A stretch of DNA of 52,896 bases, taken from Phoronis australis (taxonomy: Eukaryota; Phoronida; Phoronidae). Of the stretch, positions 33,601-44,600 are shown piece by piece. Under the pieces are notes generated by a model. That model searched no databases. It worked only from the letters and a program-made list of their open reading frames with translations, and was not told where the DNA came from. Within the stretch, counting starts at the first letter, position 1; each line of letters opens with the position of its first letter. The stretch is from the NCBI GenBank assembly GCA_002633005.1, contig NMRA01000025.1, positions 1,660,304-1,713,199 on the forward strand, read 5' to 3'. A program made the translations under genes and the position numbers.

Positions 33601-36600
33601 TGGTCACACTGCAAACCATGCTAGTAAAAGGCTAAAATTTCTTTAATCTTTATTTCTGAGGAGAAACTTTTAATGACAAAATAGAATGTCACTTGTCGGC
33701 CATATCGTGGGCTAAATAAGTGAAGAATTATGGTGCACATAAATAGTGTAAAACACAGGCACAAGTTTCGTATTTAAAAATATGAGAACTTATCACAGCA
33801 TGTGTTTTCAAGAAATTACAACCAGGCCCAGAAATCTTGTTGGCACTCGGTTGAGAATTCATTTTTACTAAAAGCTGTTAAAATTTACTTACCTGAAATA
33901 TCGGTATGAGTTTTATCTTCTTAAAATACCTGAAAAAAAATTAAAAGGAGACCATGTCACTAACATCAATATTCATTCACATTAAAAATGGGGCGGAGTT
34001 AATGACAACAGCCACTTGTGAGACACTCACAATGAGAAATCTTAGCAATGGAAATGTTCAGTTTATACGCTGTGTGTTTATGTATGCATACTGCCATAAC
34101 ACAACAGTCCAATGTGAACACCTAAACTCTTACAGTGGCGCTCAGAGTGAAACACTTGGAATAAACGAAATTTTGCATCATATTACTAAACTCACAAAAC
34201 AAAAAGTATATAGGAAGCACATTCCTGCTTTCAACAAATTTCCAAATTACTGGTTACTTACAGTAGATTCTGCATACATGCTTTCACCAAGTCAAGTTCC
34301 ACGTCAGTTTCTGCAGCGATCTTAGCAACGTGGTTGTAGCCATTGACATGGGAGAGCACCTGAAAAATATCACATTCAGTCACTGCCAGACAGAATGGAG
34401 ATACAGTACAGGGCAAAAGAAATCAAACAAAATACTGTATTCCTCCATCATGACAGCTAATTTTAATAACAGCAAAATTGACTGATAGGGACAACAAAAT
34501 TCTAATTACAGAGTGTTTTAGCCACCTTCTAATTGTCCAGAAAATTCCTCTTCATTCACAGTCATCAGGGGAGACTACTCCGCTGATAAAGTCATGACGG
34601 AATTCTGGGTCATTTTGTCCCAATACTTTTGGCTTGTACTGTATTAGGGACAAAGACCATCCCTTTATTTGAGATTAAAGTTACTAAATAACAAGAATAT
34701 CATAAAGCATTGAAATGTGCTCACAGCTGCACAGCAAATGTAGGCCTATGCTTCTAGGGAAAAATGAAAAGGACTCCTTGTTCCCGTAACAGAAAAATAT
34801 TTGCAGAATTTCATGAAAATTTGTCCAGAAACTCCAAAGATACAAATGAATGAAAAAAAATATAGAATTGCTTCTAGGAGGCACAGCGGTAGTCAGATCT
34901 ATGTAAAAGAAGTTGTCATAGGAATACACATATTTCACAATGAAATGCAAGGAGTTTAGCCGATAGAGCTGTTGTAGCTGCCAAGGGCAGCACAGGGAAT
35001 GATAATCACATGAACAACAAGAGTCATGTTATAAATTGTTTATTCATTATGTCGTTCGTTGTCATGCTTTATAGTCATTCATTTGACTCAAATCGGTTGG
35101 TAAACTACAACAAACAATATAAACTACTAAGAACCACATGTAAGTGTTGACGAAGAAATTTTTTCTGTCAAACGATGCTCTTGTCAGCCCGAATACGTCT
35201 GCCAATTTTGATAATCATCCAGATGATTCAAAAATAATTAAAATGGCCACCAGGCGGCACAGAATACGTTAAATCCATCCCAAACTGAAAAGCTGCTATT
35301 GCCATCATAAGAAAAATTTGTTTGCCAACTTTCATTATAATCCACCACAGAACTCTGAAAATACAGAGGCAACAGTAAAAAAAATGAAATAGCCACTAGG
35401 GGGCGCAGCGATAATCCGATCTTGTCCAAAAAATGTCGTCATCTGTTGTCAGCTTCATAGGAACACATCTGCCAAGTCTCAGTCATTAAGATCCTGCAAG
35501 ATGACGCAAATATGCACCCATATATAAATATGTGAGCGCATAAAATGGCTGCTAGGTGGCACAGAATACATCTGAACTATCCAAAAATAGAAACACATTG
35601 TTTCCCTGCTCACAGAAACCTTTTGCCACGTTCCTGTAATTCCATCAAGAAACGCTGAAGAAACAGAGGTAAACATAAAAACTAAAGTCGCCACTAGGGG
35701 CACAGCAGTAGTCGCCCGTGGCCCATATTTCCAACTGCCACATAGCAGACTGTACAATTCCACTTAACGTTGACAATGCCAGGTGCATTTAATGGCAGCA
35801 GTAAATATCACTTACTTGTTCTAATGTGGAACAGCACGATGCTCTCATTTGAGCCTGATCGCCACTAATGAACACAGGTACATCCTGATCACTGACTATA
35901 GCTGGCTCACAGCCTCCCGTCACTACTTTTAAATGGATAAAGTTGGAGTCATCTGTAATTAACAATTAATTCTGTTTATGTGAAATGACGTATAAGTCGT
36001 GCACTTTGCGTACAAGGCGAAGATGAAGGGACGTCAAATAATTCAATAACAGAATTGGCTTCGCATGCCATATTTTCCATTTTTCTCAAAATACACGGAA
36101 TGTGAAAATTTTTCATGACTTGTGCAGGAAAACAATTTTGAATCGTTTATGTTATATCACTTCACTATAAAGCCTATCTTCAACGATAACACCTGTAAAT
36201 TTGGTTCCTACAGTATGTTAAGAGCATCGCTCTAGCCCACTAGTGCCATAAAATTGCCAAATGTAACGAACTGTTAGGTGTACTGGCTTGCTTTTGTCTA
36301 TGTCACCGCAAGAATCACCTTTTAATTCAAACAGCTGCGAATAACACCCGCACACAATGGTGTTCTATTCAGACCCCTATTCAATACAAGTGTTATCGGC
36401 CTTTTGTTGTTTGTGCTGGGATCTCACGGTGACGCAACATGGCACAAAAAGGCAGCTTCACCTATCATTTGAAGGGCTTTCATTTGTGAGATTGAACTAT
36501 CTGGTGAGTTCAATACATCTAAAATAACAAAATTCCATTGAAGTTAGGCTATAAAGCCACACAACACCACCATGTTTACAACACACCATGTTTGCAACTC

Positions 36601-39600
36601 ACCATGTTTACAACACACCATGTTTACAACACACCATGTTTACAACACACCATGTTTACAACACACCATGTTTACAACACACCATGTTTACAACACACCA
36701 TGTTTACAACACACCATGTTTACAGCACCATCACTATGTTTACAGTACCACCACGTTTAAAACACCACCACCTGTTTATGACACCTCTGAACTATTCCTT
36801 TTTGGTACTTGGTTATGTCAGTTAAAGCTGCCAGGCTCTAGAAAGTTGTGTGTAGGACCACACTCAACTGACTAGCTCTTTATGTTAGAAAAGCAAATTT
36901 GGGCAATCATCACTTACAGGGGTCCAGCATTTTGAGAACTAGCTTGACGCCTATTATTCAGTGGAGAAAACTGGTTCTCAAAATGTGAGACCTTTATGAA
37001 TATTAAGTGACTATTATCCAATTTTGCACTAAAAGCAAAACTCATTTTTTCAACAGCTTATCAAAATCTAATCCAACTGCGATGCAACTCTTTCATTTTT
37101 TCAATAAAAACAGAAACTCATTTTAGATATATAAAGAGGCCAGTGTCAAGTAAATGAGACATAACCAGGTTTATCATTTTGGCAATATCTGTAAAAATGC
37201 ATCTTTGACATTCCACTTTTTGCAGAATGTTATCTTACCTCATTACAAATGAGAAATTTTTGACAAAAATCAACATTTGCTTTATACATAGTACAAGAAC
37301 AATAGAGAGCATGTGTGAATTTGGAATAAATGTGCCACAGACACATCAATACTAATGACACCACAGAGGCCATGTGCTGTAGAAACGTTGAAAGCATAAT
37401 AAATCTTGAGAGGATAGTGAATCCTGTTTTGATGATTTCCAACCAATCCTCATTGTATCACCTGCTAATGCATCATTGCTGTTAACCTTAAAAGATAAAA
37501 GCAGGAATCAACAAAAAACTCATACCCCCTATATCACAGACTGGACATTATGGTTCTTGGTGGGTGGTCTTTACCCACAGTTGCTGAGTAATTCGCTAAA
37601 AGTGTAGGTAATGTTTGCCCATTTAGCAGATTTTGAAAGGAGTTTTCAAAATTTCCCACAAACTTTCGACCGTTGTCAAGGGTTACAGATCATTATTGCA
37701 GTTTAGAGAACAGGATGGGAAAGTTGTTTTTAGCATCTGTTAATAGGCAAAAACCGGATTTGGTATCCTTTTAAGGTTCATCATACGACTAACCCCGCAT
37801 AACTACCTAATTCTATTGAACAACAGCCCGCTGTGTTTAGCTCAACAAGGATCTTCTTCAGAATGATAGGGAGGTTGGTCTTACTTTCTTCTTTAGATAA
37901 GAATCCTTTCTCAATCTGAAAAGAGCAAGTTTGGAATGAAACACGTACTATTTACCAACTGTTTTGACGAATCAACCCTAAGAAATTGACTCTCAAAACT
38001 AGGCCATTTCATAGCAATCTATTGGGATTCAGTTCCTTTTAATTTTATGTCTTGAGATTCCTTCTCACACTGAAACTTGAGAATTCTGAGGTGATTGGAA
38101 CCAATGACAATGACAATGACAATGACAATGACAATGACAATGACAATGACAATTTTGATACTGAATTTACATTAGTTGTTTTAATATTTTCCTGTTTAAG
38201 CAGGGAGTAGGTAGAATTGTCCTTTTAAGTGGTACGAAAGGCAAGTGTCACTTTAGGGGTATCGCATTTTGAGAACCATTTTGACGCCAGTATTAAGTGG
38301 AGAAAACTGTTTCTCAAATTGCAGGACACCTTTAAGTGACCGTTACCGAAAGGGAAAATAAAGCTCATGGGCATGTTCCAAAGTTCAATTTTGACTTCAG
38401 TCTACGATTTGTCTCTACCACCCAATTTCGAAACGTTTACAAACAAAATTACGTCAAACTTAAGACAAAACTTAAGTCAAAAGCTTAAATCAAACTCAAG
38501 GTCACTTTCTTGGAATGGACTTTAGGACAAACTTCAGTTACATCTTAAAATTGAAATAAGTTCAAGATTTATCTTAGCTAAGTCAGTTTTCTTGGAAATG
38601 GTCTCGTGTCTGTTGTTTTCCTGGACTTATCAAATGTTTCCTGTGTTTTTGAAGCATGACAACTGAATACAACAAACTGTTCTGGCTGTTAACGAAGCAA
38701 TCTAGAAGCCAGTTTGATTCCGCAGACTACGTGGTCCAATAAGACTTTTAAGAACCAAACTTACTTCATAAGTGCGCAAGTATCCAGCTAGCTTTTTCAC
38801 CACACCTTCATAGCACTCGGAGTTCTTGATAGTGCAGTCAAAGACGAAACACAGATTGAAGATGAGAGCATTCCTCTTGTACTGATGTCCCTCTATGACG
38901 ACTGGACAACCAAGTATCTTGTAACCAAGGACATTACTGCCAATACATGAAAACAATTCAGTAAAACAATAGCAGCAGAAAATTACCGAACACTGTACAA
39001 AGAGTAATAGCAATGAAAATAATAAACACAGTTTAGCATTCAGTTCATGAATATTTATCACATGAAACAAAATGGCTCCCAGGCATCAGGAAGAAAGCAA
39101 GTCAGGCAGATTAACATTCCAAAAAACAAAAACGTCCCTCAGCTACATTCATGTGTAAATCCTATAGGTCTGAATATTGCCCACTTGATAAGTTTCTTGA
39201 CGTATACACAGGACTTGGAATGACCAATGACAAAAAAGAGGAAAATTTTCCAGGTGAAAGAAATGTTTCAAAGTTTTAGAACACAAACCCTAGCTCAATA
39301 GAATGTCGTCATCCAATGACATCCAGCTATTCACACACCGGCTCCGTTATTTTCCCACCAAATGTTTTACATGTTGCGTGTATTTATTCTTTTGATAATA
39401 CAACTCATAGGAATTTGTGAAACGTCAAGAACTTGCAATAAAGATGGAATTTTATAAACCTTGATCGTCAATTTTATTCTCAGCTACACTTAAGACGAGT
39501 AAAGAGCTTGCCATTCCCAGTGACGTACATTGTGATTAATTTGTTCTGTAGCTCCGGCTTGGTTATAATGAACACGTGAAGGTACCTATCAAACTGTTCC

Positions 39601-41393
39601 CGACTCAGGTAATCCTCAGGTATCTACAATATACAAGGGTATTAGTATTAAACCATTTACGTGTAAAAACAAAGTAACAGCAAAACACCCACAATTCAAG
39701 ATCCAAATGCACCGAGAAAGTGTAACAAAACAGCACTCTGATGTCGTACTCTTTGTGCCACATTTGCGTTTACGTCAAAATTGTTGGTGCTACCTCAAAC
39801 TGTTTAACATACAAAAAGGTGGGCAAAATGTTCTTGAACACTACCAAATTCCACAACATTTTCTTTTTGATTAAAATTCATACATATCACATCACATGTC
39901 ATTTGCCATATCGCGCTTCATTGTACTTTATCTCTTTTTTTGTTGAGAAAAGATTTGATTACATACGAAAATTTCAATTGATCCAGTAGTGTTCTTTTTG
40001 TTTTCATAAATCAAACTTCATGGTTTATCAAGGTAACTTAATTAGGTAGGGCAGAAACTCTGGATACCAAAATCAATTTTGCAATTCAGATATCAAACAG
40101 CTACTCTATCAACTTCCAAAAGTTGGGCAAAGATAATTAGAATTACACTTAATGACTAAGTTCGTCTATGCATTCAAAATTTTACTAATGTTTGGTTCAT
40201 TATCTACGAAGTGACTCTGAATTGAAATGGCTGAAAGGGAGACGCTTACGTGAGTGACGTCTGTAGTCACAGTGTGGTTTAGCCTAGCCTTGGCACAAAC
40301 CTGTACTAAATATATAGCTTTGCGCCGACATGCAAAAAACTGATCAGATAAAATCTGACACAAAATTAGTGTCATTTAAAATTGCATTCTTCCTTGAGTA
40401 CACTAAATTATTTAGCGGTGTTGGAAAATTGGTATTCTACAGTTACTCCGCAGCTAAAATTGTGGTGCGATCTTTTGCGTCGGCTTTTAGCGCCATGAAA
40501 TTTTGCATTACTTATTCAGTTTCTTTCTTCGCCGATTCTTCAATCAACTAGCTGTTGTCCTTTCACGAGCTTGCGTACACCTCACAACAAATTATCGGAA
40601 TTGCTTTCACTTCATTATAAGTGTTTCGATTTCTGATACTTGCAAACCGAATTTCAGAACAAATTTTACTGCTGCAAAGGTCATCATCTCCCGAGAAATG
40701 TAGCAAAAACTTAGGAAATGGCACATGTGCGTGTCATGAGCGTACTGTTTTCGAAACAACGACATACTTTTCTTTGTTACAAAAAGGGGAGAATTACACA
40801 AGAAATGACAATTATTAGATTGCTTTTCACTTAAACAGCTGTAACGCCAACGGGCAAGGTGAGTGGCGGCTGTCTTCCTGATTTTGCATGCACCCGCGCC
40901 GGTCTTTGATCTACATGTACAAGTTTCACGGCGAGGTGATGAGCAGAACGACCTGGGCTGTGTGCAATTTCAAGGTCTGTCGGAGCTCAACAGCACACAG
41001 TGGTAGCTAGCTGGCTGGCTATAGTAGCCCCGCGGAGGACAGAATGTCACCTAGCCAACACTCAGCTTTTAAACACAGCTCCCCTAGGGCCCTAAGCTTA
41101 GGGTTGGTTTACCCACAGACGTCCTCAGTTTCTGATCGTCCCCAAAACAATTGGGGACGACTAGAGCTTAGAAGCTGAGGACGCCGCCTACGGACTATCT
41201 ATGTCATTGTCACTCTGCCTAAGACTAAGTCGTGGTGTACTGCTCTGTACTGCTCGTGCTATATCACGATAGAATGAAACTAAAAGTTCTAATGGAAAGT
41301 ACTTACCTGAAAGGCTATCTTAGGACCTGCAGTAGGATGGAATTCACTAAAGACTATTGCTCGTATGTCACCATAAGTTTCGCTGTCTGACAT
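27693..41393 (-). CDS. NPRL2: NPRL2, GATOR1 complex subunit (eleven exons)
   Basis: NPRL2 with NPRL3 and DEPDC5 forms GATOR1, which acts on Rag GTPases at the lysosome to restrain mTORC1 when amino acids are scarce. Exons on the minus strand are 41393-41307, 39623-39529, 38936-38765, 37915-37807, 35952-35816, 34359-34262, 33929-33893, 32956-32863, 31482-31365, 29757-29600 and 27760-27693. They join without a frame break to 390 aa, against about 380 in human. Landmarks are [13 protein letters not shown] at the start, [13 protein letters not shown], then [10 protein letters not shown], whose Arg82 aligns with the catalytic arginine described for human NPRL2. Further on are [44 protein letters not shown] and the terminal [11 protein letters not shown]. 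Every junction has GT-AG borders and the alignment keeps length. Exon 7 is only 37 nt. Introns are filled with repeats. The start shares a 246-bp gap with CYB561D2. Confidence 0.95.
28082..28227 (+). mobile_element. tRNA-derived SINE
   Basis: The 5' part has a box-A-like 'tggcctagttgataagtg' and a box B 'ggttcgagtcc' at about the spacing of a tRNA promoter, with T-arm 'gtggg...cccac'. The would-be acceptor stem does not pair, so it is not a functional tRNA. A non-tRNA body follows and ends near 'aataaagc'. It lies in the last NPRL2 intron, opposite to that gene's strand. Confidence 0.75.
28228..29310 (+). repeat. Modular repeat array with 'GCCACTAGGGGGC' units
   Basis: The head begins 'gagcaacgcagagcgttgaa' and is repeated, nearly identical, at 52678 to the window end. 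After it come alternating ~110-130 bp modules: one with 'tggccactaggtggcgca', the other with 'ttgccactagggggcac', each including 'ccaaatttcatgaa' and 'gagatacag'-like sequence. The tail is 'gacggacggacagagatgac' and 'tatgtgagcgcataaa'. The same modules occur at 34690-35720. No coding capacity is seen; the class is unknown to me. Confidence 0.7.
29885..30105 (-). mobile_element. Penelope-like remnant with two hammerhead-like cores (copies C, D)
   Basis: On the minus strand CTGACGA (29962-29956) is followed by a GCTT/AAGC stem and GGAAC, one base from GAAAC. A second site has CATGATA, a CTAAT/ATTAG stem and an intact GAAAC (30074-30070). 'tgagaacattcata' (29898-29911) and 'tatgaatgttctca' (30050-30063) are inverted copies. 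The element sits in NPRL2 intron 9 with the motifs in the sense of the NPRL2 pre-mRNA. No reverse transcriptase frame is visible. Confidence 0.5.
30365..30480 (-). mobile_element. Compact stem-loop element, copy 2
   Basis: Inner arms 'cattttgagaaccagttt' and 'aaactggttctcaaaatg' flank a loop that contains 'tccactgaatatcagg', inverted relative to copy 1. It lies in NPRL2 intron 9. Confidence 0.75.
31525..31805. mobile_element. MITE with ~55 bp inverted ends
   Basis: The left end, containing 'agtgacttaagacttgag' and 'aaatttggtctt', is the approximate reverse complement of the right end, containing 'aagaccaaatttctgtctt' and 'cttaaatcactt'. The ends are about 275 bp apart, with no coding frame between. 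It begins about 40 bp upstream of NPRL2 exon 9. Confidence 0.7.
31810..31958. mobile_element. Small MITE with 'GTTGCATAAAA' inverted ends
   Basis: The left end 'gggttgcataaaactta' and right end 'taacttttatgcaactgg' are inverted repeats about 145 bp apart. It lies directly beside the preceding MITE in NPRL2 intron 8. Confidence 0.75.
32664..32785. repeat. ~39-bp tandem repeat, three copies
   Basis: The unit containing 'cataaaacagccagctc' and 'gagtgccc' is present three times with a few changes, in NPRL2 intron 8 close to exon 8. Confidence 0.85.
34690..35720 (+). repeat. Modular repeat array, second copy
   Basis: Same module family as 28228-29310: 'gcattgaaatgtgctcaca' head remnant, 'gccactagggggcgcagc' and 'tggccaccaggcggcaca' modules, and 'tatgtgagcgcataaa' at about 35528. 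More diverged and rearranged than the first array. It ends about 100 bp from NPRL2 exon 5. Confidence 0.6.
36568..36730. repeat. 16-bp tandem repeat 'caccatgtttacaaca'
   Basis: About nine to ten contiguous units. Because 16 is not a multiple of three and the unit has no stop in any forward frame, all three frames are open through it. The resulting open frames are artefacts, not genes. It lies in NPRL2 intron 4. Confidence 0.95.
36905..37020 (+). mobile_element. Compact stem-loop element, copy 3
   Basis: Outer arm 'ggcaatcatcactta', inner arms 'cattttgagaact' and 'aactggttctcaaaatg', loop with 'cctattattcagtgg', then 'aagtgactattatccaat'. This copy shows the nested outer arms well. It lies in NPRL2 intron 4. 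Confidence 0.75.
38102..38152. repeat. (AATGAC)n microsatellite
   Basis: About eight perfect copies of the hexamer 'aatgac' in NPRL2 intron 3. Confidence 0.95.
38248..38345 (+). mobile_element. Compact stem-loop element, copy 4
   Basis: 'gcattttgagaaccatttt' and 'aaaactgtttctcaaattgc' flank a loop with 'gccagtattaagtgg'. The outer arms 'tgtcactttagggg' and 'acacctttaagtgaccgtta' remain. It is the most diverged of the four copies. Confidence 0.7.
38395..38610 (-). mobile_element. Diverged relative of the 13526 MITE
   Basis: On the minus strand it reads 'tttccaagaaaactgactta' followed by 'gctaag', the same as the left end of the element at 13526-13780. A second terminus 'attccaagaaagtgacc' lies inside, and 'cttaagtc' units follow. 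It lies in NPRL2 intron 3. Confidence 0.6.
41117..41188. mobile_element. Compact hairpin of the 'GTCCTCAG' terminal-repeat family
   Basis: 'acgtcctcagtttctgatcg' with 'tccccaa' and, after a few bases, 'ttggggacga', then 'agaagctgaggacg' form an imperfect hairpin. Its arms match the outer part of the inverted repeats at 8370 and 14507. It lies in NPRL2 intron 1, about 120 bp from exon 1. Confidence 0.7.
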
Positions 41394-41639
41394 GTCCAGA
41401 GACCCAAGCACAAATTATGGAAATTACATGACGTTCTTGCTGAGAAGTAGCAATACAATATTAAGAAATATTTATAGTTTTTAAAATATAGAATTAGAAT
41501 AAAAAGATACGTTGACATGTGTTTAATATTTAAATTTACTGAAATACGTTTAATACAGTTATCAACAGCTAACGGTAAAATTTGATGTTAAAAAATGGTA
41601 TGCCGACTATTGTTTTGCACATAGTAAACACGTCTTGTA
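41394..41639. promoter_or_regulatory. Shared divergent promoter of NPRL2 and CYB561D2
   Basis: 246 bp separate the two start codons, which point away from each other. The sequence is AT-rich with no CpG island and no clear TATA box at a sensible position for either gene. Human NPRL2 and CYB561D2 are also head-to-head, so the arrangement is probably old. Whether either gene has further upstream non-coding exons cannot be seen. Confidence 0.6.
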
Positions 41640-44600
41640 ATGCAATCGGTGCAAACGGACAAGCAAAGCAAACAGCCAATTTGTGTAGTCTCGTCGTCGG
41701 ATGACAAGATTACTTGCACTTTACTTAGGTTGTTCACAATGGTGGCCCATTTTGTTGCAGTTCTGTTCTCAAGTTTTGTCATTTACACTGCGTGGCCAGG
41801 TTCCAGTAAGTCAAATCTGTTACTAACAGTGTTAGCCAGCTGGTTACCCCCGTGAGTGTACTTAACTCTTAAGTTATGATCAAGCAGCACATAGGTATAT
41901 TGTGTTTTGGCTTATTATCATGACGTAACCCTTATCTAAACAGCTGGGTAAGGCAAAACTCTGTAAACCAGTCATACAGAAACCAATGTTTCATTCCAAA
42001 TATAATGACTCATTCATAGCGATCTGGCTAAATTGACAAACAAAAAATCTCTAAGAAAATTACAATTAGTGGTTTTGGACGTGTCCCTCATAATTCATAT
42101 GCACCCTAGCCTAACTAATTGGCCAATATGTGTATTTTATTTTGCAGTAGACCTATAGTGTATTTTACTCTCCTTAATCAATGCCATCTTCAAACTGCAA
42201 ATAACTAAATGTTTATAACCTCTTGTTTTGTTTTTCAGGCTTGTTCAGTTGGCATCCAACGTTAATGACTGTTGCTGTGAGTGAATTAATTTTTGCTAAG
42301 ACAGTTGTGAAGCTCATTCAACATTGTTCAGCGCTTGGAATTTTCGTCTTATTAGAGGATTTTCTATTTTTTGGTTTGGATTTTCTCTTATTTGGTTTCC
42401 AGATTCCTCTTTTTTCATCTATTTATCATATTATTTTGACTTTATTCATGAAAAAAATTCATTTCAGTTAAATTTTACAACACAAGAAATATTTCTGTCA
42501 ACACAACCCTTTTTATTTGTGGAACGATACATCACCTGGAAAATTTTCCTTTAAAGTTTTGTCATTGGTCATTCCGAGCCCTGATTGCCAATTCAAGAAT
42601 TATCCAGTCTTTCAAAATCATTAAAGTCAGTTTGAATAACCCTAAAAGAATTTTGAAACACCATACACATAGTGTACCTAATTATCGGACGGAACCTAAA
42701 TATCGGCATTTCATAGAATCTTACTTGAAGCATAATCTGAGAATTAAATGACACCAATTTTTGTTCCGTTGTAATGCATTCAATGTCCGGCACCGTCTCG
42801 TTTTTTTACAGCGTTGCCTCGTTTTGATTTCACCGAGAGAGGGTGCAATTTAGACCCCCAAGTCGGCCTAAAATGGACGATCGCATAAATCGGTTATAAA
42901 AGTTGAAAATAAAATCTTTTTCCACAATGAAACCATCTCATTGAACTGACAATATGTCACTGTTCCATTTTTCCGTTTGTTTTTAAACTCAAGTCAAACC
43001 CCGACCGCGCACGTGCGGGTGTCATATCAAGAAGCCTAAGTCATACTAAAAACTGCAGTGAGTTTGCACGTGCTTTAGTCGTCTGCACTAATTCATCGAA
43101 ACGACTTGGCGCCGTCATCAGATTTCATTTCATGGATAATTTTGTTGCGAATGGACCTGGGTTCTAGCAGCATATATGTCAAAACACTCGAGCTGAAATT
43201 TGGCGACAAGGTGCCCGCTGCCATTACGTGGTTAGTCAGTTTTCCGCGGTGTGGCGTATGGAGAAACATGGTGTCCGATATTTAGGTTCTCCGAAGGTTT
43301 GGTTGTTGTGTTTTTTGAAGATCAGTCGGAACATAAATGTGGCTTTCAGTGACAAGATATAGTAACAGAACAATTCCGTGAAGGTAAATCTTTATTTCAG
43401 CTAAGAATTTACAACAATCCGTAATATTTTCAATTAAATATAATGCAAAATGTGCCAAAACGTCCGATTATTAGGTCACTTGACTGTAGTTTATAAATTA
43501 TAGTATAGATATATATGATTCTGCAGAAAATTTCAATTTTGACTTTTGTATAAATATATGTTTTTTAAAATGTTTTTTCAGTTCGCTTTCTTCATGATTG
43601 AAGCCATATTGCTGTTTTCACCAGAGAGCTCTCTTTTAAAATATGCCCAACGGAGTTTAAAGGTAATTTATTTTAGAGTTTAATATCTCTGTAATAACTG
43701 TAACTGTTCATCACTTACTCGGGGTACCATATGGAGGTCAATTTTATCTTGTCAAATTTCTCAGCAAAAATAAAGATTAAAGTTGCGTTTTGTCCTGCTT
43801 GGCTGGCTAAAAAATGATCTCATTAAAAGGTAAGTATGGCAAATTTAAAACCAACCATTAGACGTAGCCGCCCTGGTTACTTTGATTTCGTACACATCTC
43901 AAGCTAAGCGCGTTTTTGTTGTGGAGTGGAGACAGCATCATGCTGGGCATGGACCTCCTCTCTGTATTCATTTGGCTCATAGTGCAAATCAAACTTTCCA
44001 CCTTCATTCACTGAAAAATTATTTCTACCCATTTTTTGTGTTTTCTTTGGATGAATTAATCTTTGTTGTAAACAAATATCCACAATTTATTTTTGGAGCA
44101 TCAAAATTCGCATAGAAATTGTAAAGCTAATACTTGTGTTATCTTTACATCTGAGTCCTCCAGCACACTATCCAAAAACACATGGCTCACAAACAATAAA
44201 TGAAAATTCTCTACCAGAGTAAATTAGTATGGCCTACGGTGAATCATTTGAGGATAAACTTACCTAACCCATCTGATGATGACTCATGTTTGGCATTTCA
44301 ATATTTCACTTATTGTAATATTCTTCACCATGATAAAGAGTCAAGGATATCAAAACGATATGCAACTCAAGAAAGCACTTCAGAGTTTATTGGGATTGGT
44401 CAACACTAAAGTTGCAAATTCGAAAATGGTATGTGCAAACATTCCTATTGTCTCGAGTTGGGTTATGGAAATGGTATCCTGTTATGTTAAGGATTATTAT
44501 GAGACTGATTGTATGAGAGCAAGAGGCCTACAGGGTAATTTGATTTTCGTTTCTTAGCCAGCTAAACGGGGCAAAATGCAGCATAAAATTTTAGTTGGCT

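Noticed and set aside
36538-36875. Three overlapping plus-strand frames of about 62-95 codons rich in CLQHTMF-type repeats
   Set aside because: They are produced by a 16-bp tandem repeat that is open in all three frames; not a gene.
37462-37488. A 27-nt possible NPRL2 exon with good-looking borders between exons 4 and 5
   Set aside because: Joining exon 4 directly to exon 5 keeps the phase and matches the conserved length of the protein; including it would require a different donor and add residues not in the family.
40226-40252. A short ATG frame followed by a donor-like GTGAGT
   Set aside because: Only eight codons, no partner exon and no known protein; likely chance.
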